NCBI GenBank assembly: GCA_902797565.1
Contig: CADBTO010000126.1
Location: 1 to 8,794 of the forward strand
Length of the DNA: 8,794 nt
Direction of reading: 5' to 3'
DNA from: an uncultured Lachnospiraceae bacterium
GTDB lineage: Bacteria > Bacillota > Clostridia > Lachnospirales > Lachnospiraceae
The notes below the pieces were generated by a model that worked only from the letters and a program-made list of their open reading frames with translations, was not told the origin of the DNA and made no database searches. Positions 1-8,232 of the stretch are shown piece by piece; within the stretch, counting starts at the first letter, position 1; each line of letters starts with the position of its first letter. Both the position numbers and the translations under genes were made by a program.

Positions 1-129
1 GTAGACTTCATTCAACAGCGGCAGGACCAGCCGCGGGCAGTCTGTCTGCAGCGTCCGGAAAGCGTTGTCATAGGCGCTTGACGCGCCGGCCTGACCGGCC
101 GGCCTTTTTTCTCCTGATTTCTTCTCCAA
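1..129 (-). CDS. N-terminus of a probable PD-(D/E)XK / Rpn-like accessory protein, cut by the window edge
   Basis: Only the first 43 codons are visible. I place the start at the TTG at 129-127, because a strong purine-rich GGGGGGAG lies five bases before it; the in-frame GTG at 150 is the only other candidate before the stop at 151-153. Residues 1-19 are a charged, low-complexity leader. Residues 20-43 (YDNAFRTLQTDCPRLVLPLL and on) resemble the opening of Lachnospiraceae proteins that begin 'YD.AFRT...DCP.L..PL.NE.F' and are usually annotated as hypothetical or as PD-(D/E)XK nuclease/transposase-like. That match is from memory. No nuclease residues fall inside the window, so the function is inferred from family only. 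It follows a remnant of another repetitive accessory family, which suggests a region where such genes come and go. It could instead be a broken copy; the missing 3' part would decide. Confidence 0.55.
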   Translation of the reverse strand, partial: MEKKSGEKRPAGQAGASSAYDNAFRTLQTDCPRLVLPLLNEVY

Positions 130-134
130 TGTTT

Positions 135-142
135 CTCCCCCC
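135..142 (-). promoter_or_regulatory. Ribosome binding site that sets a TTG start
   Basis: On the minus strand GGGGGGAG is followed by AAACA and then TTG at 129. The five-base spacing is typical for a Gram-positive Shine-Dalgarno site. It is the reason for preferring this non-ATG start over the GTG at 150, which would place the purine run inside the coding region. Confidence 0.5.
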
Positions 143-150
143 TGGCCCAC

Positions 151-345
151 TCAGAACGGCAACTCTTCCTCTCGTTTGATCTTTTCGATTCTGCACGTAT
201 GCTCCTTGCCCAGATCGCCCCGCGTCCCAAGCGTTTTGTTCATCTCCGAAATCAGGCCGCTCTTGTCAACATATTCTTCTCTCCGGATTTCCCGGAAATT
301 TTCGTTTCCGGGATTGATATAGATACCTATTTTATACCTCAACAT
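151..345 (-). pseudogene. Internally deleted remnant of an AAA-ATPase / PD-(D/E)XK protein gene
   Basis: This 64-codon frame starts at ATG 345, inside the 3' end of the HD-GYP-like gene; an in-frame TTG at 366 preceded by GGAG is an alternative start. Residues from about 7 to 36 (IGIYINPGNENF, then EEYVDKSGLI) match the usual opening of the large clostridial AAA-ATPase-like proteins (DUF1703/PD-(D/E)XK type), which continue into a Walker A region rich in SRPRRFGKT. Here no such region follows. After NKTLGTR the frame passes directly to GKEHTCRIEKIK and stops after a Glu-rich tail, and that segment resembles the usual C-terminal '(K/N)HTCVIEK' ending of the same family. The simplest reading is an in-frame loss of the roughly 500 middle residues. 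The product would lack both the P-loop and the nuclease core. Family matches are from memory; the absence of the Walker A motif is seen directly. Confidence 0.6.
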
Positions 346-1231
346 TCTCCGGAACGCAAGCTTCAAGCTGCTCCTTCGGGATCTTCATAAACAAATCCAC
401 CAGCCCCGCATCCAGCTGCGTGCCGGCCACTTCCCTCATAATCGAAACCGCGTCCTCATAAGTTCTCGGCGGTTTGTACGAACGCCGCATCGTGATTGCG
501 GAATACGTGTCCGCAACCGCGATGATCTTCGCAGGATACGGTATCTCGTTTGACTCAAGTTTGTAATAACCCCGCCCGTCTATCCGTTCGTGATGGTTTT
601 CGATCCAGGGAAGGATCTCTCGCAGGGACTTCAGGGACTTCAAAATCTGAGTCCCGATCTTCGGATGATTGCGCATAATCTTCCATTCCTCATCCGTCAG
701 CTGCGCCGGCTTGTTCAGGATCTTTTCCGGAATACCCAGTTTCCCGACATCATGCATGAGTGCCGCAAATTCCAGACTGACCCGGTTGATCCCGTTTTTC
801 TTTGCCGCAGGAAGATGGTCGTAGATAACCAGTGCAACGTTCCGGACATAGACGCTATGCCCCTGCAGGTTGGGATCCCTGGCATCCACCACACTGATCA
901 GTGTCTGCGCGATATCGAGTGAATTTTCTTTCACCGTCTGGATCAGCCGGAACATCAGTGTCAGAACAATTGCAACAAAAATACTTCCGCCAAACAAGAT
1001 CCCTGCCACCATCAGATCCGGCTTCCCGAAAAACGCCACCACCAGATATCCAATCAGGAAGAAGATGAGCAGGCACAGCGATACATACTCCCAAATCTGA
1101 TCCTGGCGCTTCCCGGAAGAAAGCACATCCCTGGAACCAATGATGAAACGGATATAGCGTGCAATGTTCGTCACCATAAGCAATGCACCCGCGATGATCA
1201 TTACACTCATCAGATCATCCATTTGCATCAC
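332..1231 (-). CDS. Membrane-anchored HD-GYP-like phosphohydrolase
   Basis: A 299-residue protein with three predicted membrane helices (about 8-31, 49-68 and 72-96), then a cytoplasmic HD-GYP-like domain from about 106 to 295. The metal and catalytic residues of the family are present: H125, H160-D161 in HDVGKLGIP, H189, H213-H214-E215 and D241 in ADTYSAIT. The signature loop reads DGRGYY rather than GYP, so the domain departs from the classic c-di-GMP phosphodiesterase motif while keeping the ligands. HD-GYP proteins hydrolyse cyclic dinucleotides; activity and substrate here are inferred. There is no receiver, PAS or other sensor domain, so any input must come through the membrane segment. 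The gene begins GTGATG: GTG at 1231 overlaps the DUF1667 stop by four bases and ATG at 1228 overlaps it by one. No strong ribosome site precedes it, so translation is probably coupled to the glycerol operon. No intrinsic terminator follows its stop. Confidence 0.9.
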   Translation of the reverse strand: MMQMDDLMSVMIIAGALLMVTNIARYIRFIIGSRDVLSSGKRQDQIWEYVSLCLLIFFLIGYLVVAFFGKPDLMVAGILFGGSIFVAIVLTLMFRLIQTVKENSLDIAQTLISVVDARDPNLQGHSVYVRNVALVIYDHLPAAKKNGINRVSLEFAALMHDVGKLGIPEKILNKPAQLTDEEWKIMRNHPKIGTQILKSLKSLREILPWIENHHERIDGRGYYKLESNEIPYPAKIIAVADTYSAITMRRSYKPPRTYEDAVSIMREVAGTQLDAGLVDLFMKIPKEQLEACVPENVEV

Positions 1232-1605
1232 GCCACATTCTTCGTTGCAACAACATCTGCATCTGTCCCCGCCACACCTCTGATGATGACATCGCCAATT
1301 TTCAGCGGTGCTTTCGCCTCTGCCCGGTCAATCTCCCGCATTACGTCAAAGATCCGGTCCTTCGGGATATCGCTTGCGGTCTTGACCGATACACGCCTTG
1401 CCGCTTTGCCTGCAACACGCACCGTTGATGTCACAATCCGGGTTGGGCTGGTAACTTCCTTCCGCGCATAGATATCGCCCTTTGCGCAGGTATTTCCGGA
1501 AACAGACTGTACCACCCCTCCTTCCAGCTGAACCACCAGATTACAGCCCATGGGACAGCCAATGCAGATCAATTCCCTCTTCTCTTGTTGATTCTCCACC
1601 TTCAT
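1228..1605 (-). CDS. DUF1667 (COG3862) four-cysteine protein of the glycerol-3-phosphate oxidation cluster
   Basis: A 125-residue soluble protein of the family described as an uncharacterised protein with conserved CXXC pairs. The visible cysteines are C14, C17 and C21 in CIGCPMGC and C40 in GNTCAKG. This C-x2-C-x3-C...C spacing recalls the N-terminal iron-sulfur site of molybdopterin oxidoreductases and could hold one cluster, which is an inference. The C-terminal half (about 75-125) has no cysteines and ends with a short V/I-rich stretch. In Firmicutes and Thermotoga, members sit beside a GlpA-like dehydrogenase and a second flavoprotein, as here, so a role as electron-transfer partner or subunit is likely. 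Its ATG overlaps the stop of the flavoprotein gene as ATGA, with AAGGAGG just upstream inside that gene, which suggests coupled, near-equimolar synthesis. It is not homologous to E. coli GlpC as far as I can see. Confidence 0.9.
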   Translation of the reverse strand: MKVENQQEKRELICIGCPMGCNLVVQLEGGVVQSVSGNTCAKGDIYARKEVTSPTRIVTSTVRVAGKAARRVSVKTASDIPKDRIFDVMREIDRAEAKAPLKIGDVIIRGVAGTDADVVATKNVA

Positions 1606-2873
1606 CTCCCTCCTTCATCCGTCTCAATACAAATCCGGATATTCTGCAAGCCTGGCTTTTCAAGCAGCTTCTTTTTCTGCAGAACCACCTGTTCCATCTC
1701 CCCCGGTGCAATGATGCGTTTTCTGACATGGCTGATCTGCTCATCATCAAAGTATACACTGACAAAAGCATCTTTGTAAATATTCCCGGCGCGGAAACGA
1801 ACCGTCACAAGGTCATCACAGCTTTCCGGATAGACCTCCACAGGAACCGTATAGCGTGCACCACCTTCCGGAATAATCTTCACAGCTTTGCCCTGCTTCA
1901 GGCTTTTCCCTGAAACATATGCCGCAGCACTTCTCCCTGCCTTCGCCGCTTCTTCGGACACGAAATCCACCAGGTCATGCACATGCAGCACGTTCCCGCA
2001 TGCGAAAATCCCTTCCCGGTCCGTTTCCAGCGCATCACTCACCACCGGACCATTCGTCACGCCTGAAAGCGTGATACCCGCTGAAAGCGAAAGTTCATTC
2101 TCCGGAATCAGCCCGCATGAAAGGAGCAGCGTATCACATTCAAACCGCTTCTCCGTACCCGGAACCGGGCGACGATCCGGGCCAACCTGTGCGATCGTCA
2201 CCGCCTGCACCCGGTCCTTCCCTTCGATATCCACCACCGTATGCGAAAGCAAAAGCGGAATGCCAAAGTCATCCAGACACTGGACAATATTCCGCTTCAA
2301 CCCGCCGGAATACGGCATCAGCTCCGCAACAACCTCAACCTTTGCGCCCTCCAGTGTCATACGCCGCGCCATAATCAAACCGATGTCACCGGATCCCAAT
2401 ATGACCACCCTTTTCCCCGGCATATAGCCTTCAATATTTACGAGCCGCTGCGCCGTACCAGCGGAAAAAATTCCTGCCGGACGATAGCCCGGTATATTCA
2501 GCGCCCCCCGCGGACGCTCCCGGCACCCCATCGCGAGGATCACGGCCTTTGCCTGAATCTGGAATACGCCATCTTCCCGATTCATCGCCGTCACATCTTT
2601 GTCCGGCGAAATATCCATCACCATCGTATGAAGCTTGTATTCGATCTGCAGTTCTTCCACCTGGTCAATAAAACGCTGTGCATATTCCGGCCCGGTCAGT
2701 TCCTCTTTGAACGTGTGAAGACCGAAGCCGTTATGGATGCACTGGTTCAGTATCCCGCCCAGCTCTTTGTCCCGCTCCAGGATTAAAATACGCTCCGCAC
2801 CGGCTTTCTTTGCGGCTGCAGCTGCGGCAAGCCCGGCAGGACCTCCGCCAACGATCACGATATCTATGTTCAT
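1602..2873 (-). CDS. NAD(P)/FAD-dependent oxidoreductase, GlpB-like role in glycerol-3-phosphate oxidation
   Basis: A 423-residue flavoprotein of the pyridine nucleotide-disulphide oxidoreductase type (COG0446). It has an N-terminal FAD dinucleotide fold with GGGPAG at residues 9-14, an acidic residue ending the second strand (LERD), a second nucleotide fold with GSGDIG at 160-165 that should bind NAD(P)H, and the FAD-closing motif GIFACGNVLHVHDLVD at 288-303. Residues 325-423 form an extra C-terminal domain seen in this subfamily. I see no CxxC redox-active disulphide; the motif near 41-46 is LNQC. It lies between the GlpA-like dehydrogenase and the DUF1667 protein, twelve bases after the former and overlapping the latter by four, and probably passes electrons between the dehydrogenase flavin and a downstream acceptor. 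GAGGAG seven bases before the ATG supports the start. The acceptor (NAD, quinone or ferredoxin) cannot be read from the sequence. Confidence 0.92.
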   Translation of the reverse strand: MNIDIVIVGGGPAGLAAAAAAKKAGAERILILERDKELGGILNQCIHNGFGLHTFKEELTGPEYAQRFIDQVEELQIEYKLHTMVMDISPDKDVTAMNREDGVFQIQAKAVILAMGCRERPRGALNIPGYRPAGIFSAGTAQRLVNIEGYMPGKRVVILGSGDIGLIMARRMTLEGAKVEVVAELMPYSGGLKRNIVQCLDDFGIPLLLSHTVVDIEGKDRVQAVTIAQVGPDRRPVPGTEKRFECDTLLLSCGLIPENELSLSAGITLSGVTNGPVVSDALETDREGIFACGNVLHVHDLVDFVSEEAAKAGRSAAAYVSGKSLKQGKAVKIIPEGGARYTVPVEVYPESCDDLVTVRFRAGNIYKDAFVSVYFDDEQISHVRKRIIAPGEMEQVVLQKKKLLEKPGLQNIRICIETDEGGR

Positions 2874-2885
2874 GCTCCCACTCCT

Positions 2886-4373
2886 CTAATCCTGAATCTC
2901 TGCCTGTATCCCTGTATCTCCTGAGGCTTCGCCGGTCTGCCGAAGCGGCAGCGTTCCGATCACGATGCGTGCATCCCCGCCGCTTTTCGTAATCGCTTCC
3001 ATCTCCACGCCGCGTTCCCTGACCAGAATTTCCATCACTCTTGGTGAACAAAAACCTGCCTGGCACCTGCCCATACCAGCCCGCGTACGCCGCTTGACGC
3101 CATCCAGTGATTTTGCGCCCAGCGGACGACGGATTGCATCCAGAATTTCTCCTTCCGTCACACTTTCACAACGGCAAATAATCGTTCCGTATGCTGGATT
3201 CTCTTTTATCAAGGCATTTTTTTCTTCGATTGTCAAGCCATCCAATGTTTGGATATCCTTCCGTGTCTTTTTCCAGTCTGCCTTTTCCACAAGCGAAAGT
3301 TTTTTCTGCAGCAGTTCCGCTGTATATTTTCCGATTGCGGGTGCACTGGAAAGTCCCGGTGATTCAATGCCGGCACAGTTAAAAAAACCTGCCGCGTCTT
3401 CCGCTTCTCCCAGAATAAACTCATGCCCGTCCTCATGCGCACGCAGGCCCGCAAACGATGTAATCACGCTGCGAATCGGAATATTCTTCATTCCAATCGC
3501 AGACTGTTCGATCAGTTTGTCAAGCCCTTCCTGTGTGGTTGCCGTCGCTTCTTTATCTTCCACATCAATTGCCGTCGGACCCACCAGCGTATTCCCATGC
3601 ACAGTCGGAGATACCAGAACACCTTTCCCAAAGCGGGTCGGAAGCTGAAATACCGTATGCTTCACATATCCACCCACGGACTTGTCCAGCAGGCAATAAT
3701 CCCCGCGCCGCGGTGTGATATGCAGTTTCCGCGAACTGACCAGATTATTCAGTTCATCCGCGTATACACCTGCTGCATTCACAACGCAGCGCGTCTCGAT
3801 CTTCTCTCCGGAATCCGTCGTAATGGTCCAGCCATCGCCCTGTTTCTGAAGTCCGGTTACCTTCGTATCAAACTGGAATTCCACTCCGTTTTCATTCGCA
3901 TTTTCCGCAAAGGCAATCGTCAGCTTGAACGGACAGATAATCCCCGCCGTCGGTGCATAAAGCGCCGCAACCACCGCATCTGAAAGATTCGGTTCCATTG
4001 CAAGTGCCTCGTCCCGTTCCACGATCCGAAGGTCCGGCACTCCGTTTTGGATACCACGTTCATAAAGTTCCTGCAATGCCGTACGCTGTTCTTCCTCGGT
4101 ACAGACCAGCAGCGACCCAATCCGGTCAAACGGCACATCCAGGTCTTTGCAAACGTCTTCCATCATCGCATTGCCCTGCACGTTCATCTTCGCCATATTC
4201 GTTCCAGGCACTGCATCATACCCGCTATGGACAATAGCGCTGTTTGCCTTGGATGTGCCGCAGCATACATCCTCTTCTTTTTCAAGCACCAGGAACTTCC
4301 CGCCATACTTCCCCAGTTCCCGTGCCACGGCACAACCTGTCACCCCTGCGCCGATTATCACTACATCATACAT
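2886..4373 (-). CDS. glpA: GlpA-like FAD-dependent glycerol-3-phosphate dehydrogenase with BFD-like [2Fe-2S] domain
   Basis: The 495-residue product should oxidise sn-glycerol-3-phosphate to dihydroxyacetone phosphate. The N-terminal part is a DAO-type FAD domain with IGAGVTG at residues 7-13 and the conserved block CCGTSKANSAIVHSGYDA at 37-54. Residues about 395-450 form a BFD-like domain with cysteines C400, C402, C437 and C442 (CRCE, then GRCQAGFC), the usual ligands of a [2Fe-2S] cluster. I start at ATG 4373: AGGAG lies seven bases before it, and the first residues MYDVVIIGAG fit the family. The in-frame GTG at 4391 would put the ribosome site inside the gene. It begins 22 bases after glpK and is followed by the second flavoprotein, so substrate and product fit a kinase-dehydrogenase pathway. 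About 20 residues after VIGTLPLRQ form an acidic tail that I do not recognise from the family. Confidence 0.93.
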   Translation of the reverse strand: MYDVVIIGAGVTGCAVARELGKYGGKFLVLEKEEDVCCGTSKANSAIVHSGYDAVPGTNMAKMNVQGNAMMEDVCKDLDVPFDRIGSLLVCTEEEQRTALQELYERGIQNGVPDLRIVERDEALAMEPNLSDAVVAALYAPTAGIICPFKLTIAFAENANENGVEFQFDTKVTGLQKQGDGWTITTDSGEKIETRCVVNAAGVYADELNNLVSSRKLHITPRRGDYCLLDKSVGGYVKHTVFQLPTRFGKGVLVSPTVHGNTLVGPTAIDVEDKEATATTQEGLDKLIEQSAIGMKNIPIRSVITSFAGLRAHEDGHEFILGEAEDAAGFFNCAGIESPGLSSAPAIGKYTAELLQKKLSLVEKADWKKTRKDIQTLDGLTIEEKNALIKENPAYGTIICRCESVTEGEILDAIRRPLGAKSLDGVKRRTRAGMGRCQAGFCSPRVMEILVRERGVEMEAITKSGGDARIVIGTLPLRQTGEASGDTGIQAEIQD

Positions 4374-4380
4374 GCTTTTT

Positions 4381-4385
4381 CTCCT
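4381..4385 (-). promoter_or_regulatory. Ribosome binding site that fixes the glpA start
   Basis: AGGAG on the minus strand is followed by seven bases and then ATG at 4373. It shows that the upstream in-frame GTG at 4391 is not the start and shortens the longest frame by six codons. Confidence 0.8.
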
Positions 4386-4395
4386 AACCACTCGA

Positions 4396-5928
<1,533 letters not shown>

Positions 5929-5936
5929 TCAGCCAT

Positions 5937-5965
5937 ATCATACTACGATTATGGTTATATTGCAA
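5937..5965 (-). promoter_or_regulatory. Sigma-A-like promoter of the glycerol operon
   Basis: Read on the minus strand: TTGCAA (5965-5960), a 17-base spacer, then TATGAT (5942-5937). The hexamers match the consensus at four and five of six positions. Transcription would start near 5930, giving a leader of about 30 bases that contains the AAGGAGG site. The -35 box touches the stop of the preceding gene. The leader is too short for a GlpP-type antiterminator structure, and I see no clear cre site around it. Confidence 0.6.
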
Positions 5966-5966
5966 A

Positions 5967-6680
5967 TCAATTTTTTTGATTCCGAAGCCCTGCCAGTTCC
6001 TCTTCCGTCAGGCGCCGCCATCCGCCTTCCGGCAGGCTTTCATCCAGATGCAGGGTGCCCATGGAAAGCCGTTTCAGATACAGGACTTCTTTGCCCACTG
6101 CCTCAAACATCCGCTTGATCTGATGGAATTTTCCTTCCGTAACCGTCACCCGAACTTCCGATTCCCCCGCTTCCACTGACAGGATCTCCAGTACAGCAGG
6201 CCTTGTCCGCTGCTCCTCGCCAATATCCAGCCCTTCAGCAAACGCCCGTACATCCATTTCTCTGCACTGTCCTGCCACCCTGGCAAAATAAGTCTTTGGT
6301 ACATGCTTTTTGGGTGAAAGCAGCTGGTGGGAAAGCAAACCATCGTTTGTAATCAGCAGCAGTCCAACCGTATCACGGTCCAGCCTTCCAACTGGGAACA
6401 GATCCCGCGCTTTGCGCTCGTCGATCAGATCCACAACGGTCTGCTCCTTCCTGTCACGGGACGCTGAAAGGATGCCCGCTGGCTTATTCAGCATATAATA
6501 CACATTTTCTTCAAAGCGGACCCGCTCGCCCCGGACTTCCACCTCGGCATCTTTTCCCACAGACAGTTCGGGGCGAGACACTACCTCGCCGGAAACAGTG
6601 ATCTCGCCCCTCTTCACCATCGCTTTAATTTCTTTTCGGGTGCCCAGCCCCATTTCTGCAAGAAATTTATCCAACCTCAT
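5967..6680 (-). CDS. rsuA: RsuA-family pseudouridine synthase
   Basis: A 237-residue enzyme of the RsuA/RluB/E/F family, which isomerises a specific uridine in rRNA to pseudouridine. The N-terminal S4 RNA-binding domain is at 1-47 (MRLDKFLAEMG). The catalytic motif is FPVGRLDRDTVGLLLITNDG, with D101 as the nucleophilic aspartate. The later motif EGKFHQIKRMFEAVG, around 185-199, is typical of the RsuA branch (16S rRNA) rather than the RluB branch, but the exact target is inferred. Length is normal. It starts 28 bases after the secreted FN3 gene with no terminator between, so the two may share a transcript. The Shine-Dalgarno site is weak (GTGAAAG just upstream). The next operon has its own promoter directly after the stop. 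The symbol is by best family fit; paralogues exist in many clostridia. Confidence 0.9.
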   Translation of the reverse strand: MRLDKFLAEMGLGTRKEIKAMVKRGEITVSGEVVSRPELSVGKDAEVEVRGERVRFEENVYYMLNKPAGILSASRDRKEQTVVDLIDERKARDLFPVGRLDRDTVGLLLITNDGLLSHQLLSPKKHVPKTYFARVAGQCREMDVRAFAEGLDIGEEQRTRPAVLEILSVEAGESEVRVTVTEGKFHQIKRMFEAVGKEVLYLKRLSMGTLHLDESLPEGGWRRLTEEELAGLRNQKN

Positions 6681-6708
6681 GATTCTTTCACTTTTTCATC
6701 CTGCTGTT

Positions 6709-8175
6709 TTACTTCACACGCGCATGCCTCGTAATCCATCTGGAAGAAGTCTTTCCCAAAGCATACTTGCCAACCGCGCGTATCCGCACATAGTACGTCT
6801 TGCGGCGCTTCAGCCCCTTCAACCAGACGCCGGTCTTTCCGCCCTTCGTGATCTTCTTCGTTTTTGTGGAGGATTTCGGGAACTTACTGCTCGTGGAATA
6901 CTGGATCTCATACCCCTTTGCGCCGGATACCTTCTTCCATTGCAGCGTCAGTTTCCGCCTCTTTTTTGACCGAACAGAAAATGATGCTGGTTTCTTTGGA
7001 ATATTTGCGTCAAAGAAATTGGCACAGGTCAACACATAGGCACCATTTTCCCCGCGCATATACATCGCCACAGGCTTCGTCACAAGGCCGCCCACGCTGT
7101 CCATATACGTTGCCTGTTCATACACCGGGAGTTTGAATGTGGTTCCGTTGAGCACCAGGTTCACACTGCTTCCCGGCATCTCGTCATAATCCAGCAGGAA
7201 AGTTATATTATACCGCAGCAGCATCCCTTCGACAACATCGCCCTCCCATGCTTTGGACTTGTCCTCTCCGCGTTTCACCCGGATCCACATATCCGTGGGC
7301 TTTTCCTTACTGCCGGAACGTGACACGCCAAAGGGGACAATGCCGCCGGCAGTCAGATCCCCCAGCGCCGCCACTGCCTTGATTTCCTGGACTTTATGCT
7401 GGACAGACATCGGCAGGATATTGATAAACGAAACCGTGTCCCGTTTCTCTTCGTCTTCAAAATAATAATAGCTGCCGTCATTTGCCTCGCCGCTCCGTAC
7501 CTTGGCGTAGGTTGTCCGCTTCGCCTCAATGTCCGTACCATTGATATTCAGCTTGACATTCTCATCATATGTGATGTTCTTCCCATAGGGCGGAGCAAGG
7601 ATCACGCTGTAACGGTAATGTTTTCCTTCCGCCACGCTCTCAATCAGGCGGTCTTTTTCTTTCAGACCTTTGTTATATGCTGCGGATGTCGTGATGGTCG
7701 TTCCATCTTCCACGCAGGTCCACTGTTCCACCATACCGCCTTTGATCATATCCTCACTGGTCGGCACGCCAGAAAATGCAATCTCCTCGCCTGGCGAAAA
7801 ACAAAGCCGGACACAGGAAAGCTCAATTTCCTTAATCACTTCCGGTTCGGACGTCTTCGTGTCTGCCAATTGGCCATCGCCTGCTGCCGCATCTGCACCC
7901 ATGTCCTGACCGGTCGACGCATTTGTTCCCGTACCCGTTCCTGTTGTCGTAGTGCCTGTTTCCGCGCCCGCTCCTGTCGTCGCGCCTGTTCCAGTTCCCG
8001 TTCCTTCTGTCGAAGTGCCCGTTTCCGTCCCCGCCGCATCGAAGCGCTTCCTGCTCTCAATTTTTGCCCACCCCGCAAGATCCGTCTGCCCGGCGGCATA
8101 TACGCTGCCCGGTGCTCCAAACACCAGTGCCGCAGCTATCGCCACCCCGGCAAACCTTCGCGTCCATCCTTCCAT
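6709..8175 (-). CDS. Secreted fibronectin type III domain protein with a duplicated unknown module
   Basis: A 488-residue exported protein of unknown function. Residues 1-28 form a signal peptide (TRR, hydrophobic core, SVYAA cleavage region). Residues 49-88 are a Gly/Thr-rich linker. Two beta-rich modules follow, about 115-216 and 262-352. They share an EG..(L/Y)RY.(I/V) motif (183-191; 316-324) and a V.L..NGT motif (207-214; 338-345), so they look like old duplicates. A spacer with the Tyr-rich run SYYYFEDEE lies between them. Residues 392-488 are an FN3 domain very rich in Lys and Arg, with the Lachnospiraceae-type core LTLQWKKVSGAKGYEIQYS and YYVRIRAV. I see no LPXTG or cell-wall-binding repeats, so attachment may be by charge or the protein may be released. 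GGGAG ten bases before the ATG supports the start. A promoter lies upstream. An adhesin or matrix role is only a guess. Confidence 0.9.
   Translation of the reverse strand: MEGWTRRFAGVAIAAALVFGAPGSVYAAGQTDLAGWAKIESRKRFDAAGTETGTSTEGTGTGTGATTGAGAETGTTTTGTGTGTNASTGQDMGADAAAGDGQLADTKTSEPEVIKEIELSCVRLCFSPGEEIAFSGVPTSEDMIKGGMVEQWTCVEDGTTITTSAAYNKGLKEKDRLIESVAEGKHYRYSVILAPPYGKNITYDENVKLNINGTDIEAKRTTYAKVRSGEANDGSYYYFEDEEKRDTVSFINILPMSVQHKVQEIKAVAALGDLTAGGIVPFGVSRSGSKEKPTDMWIRVKRGEDKSKAWEGDVVEGMLLRYNITFLLDYDEMPGSSVNLVLNGTTFKLPVYEQATYMDSVGGLVTKPVAMYMRGENGAYVLTCANFFDANIPKKPASFSVRSKKRRKLTLQWKKVSGAKGYEIQYSTSSKFPKSSTKTKKITKGGKTGVWLKGLKRRKTYYVRIRAVGKYALGKTSSRWITRHARVK
7912..8031 (-). repeat. Low-complexity Gly/Thr-coding tract in the secreted protein
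   Basis: Codons 49-88 of the FN3 gene are almost all Gly, Thr, Ala, Glu and Ser, with runs such as EGTGTGTGATTG and TTTTGTGTGT. The DNA is a degenerate repeat of GGN-ACN units, so slippage could change linker length between strains. Its regular composition also produces long open frames in other registers, which are not genes. Confidence 0.75.
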
Positions 8176-8232
8176 TCTTCATATTCTCCCAGTATTCATT
8201 CACGATTCCTTATCGAATCCAAAACATTCATG

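Noticed and set aside
85..110. GC-rich seven-base inverted repeat followed by T6 on the plus strand, resembling an intrinsic terminator
   Set aside because: It lies in the early coding region of the minus-strand gene at 1-129, and no plus-strand gene ends before it: the three plus frames from the window edge show no recognisable coding sequence. The repeat can be explained by GGC/CCG codons of the Ala/Gly leader and the T run by Lys/Glu codons.
291..312. Perfect eight-base inverted repeat (CCCGGAAA / TTTCCGGG) just after the HD-GYP-like gene, a candidate operon terminator
   Set aside because: There is no T run after it on either strand, and it falls in the NPGNENF motif of the AAA-ATPase-like remnant, so codon content explains it.
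5965..5981. AATCAA/TTGATT inverted repeat at the end of the pseudouridine synthase gene
   Set aside because: The stem is AT-only and too weak for a terminator, and it consists largely of the last codons and the stop. It could be an operator for the glp promoter, but nothing else supports that.
7836..8120. 94-codon minus-strand frame rich in Arg and Gln
   Set aside because: It is a register shift of the Gly/Thr low-complexity part of the secreted protein gene, where the repeating codons keep other frames open. It has no ribosome site and no domain.
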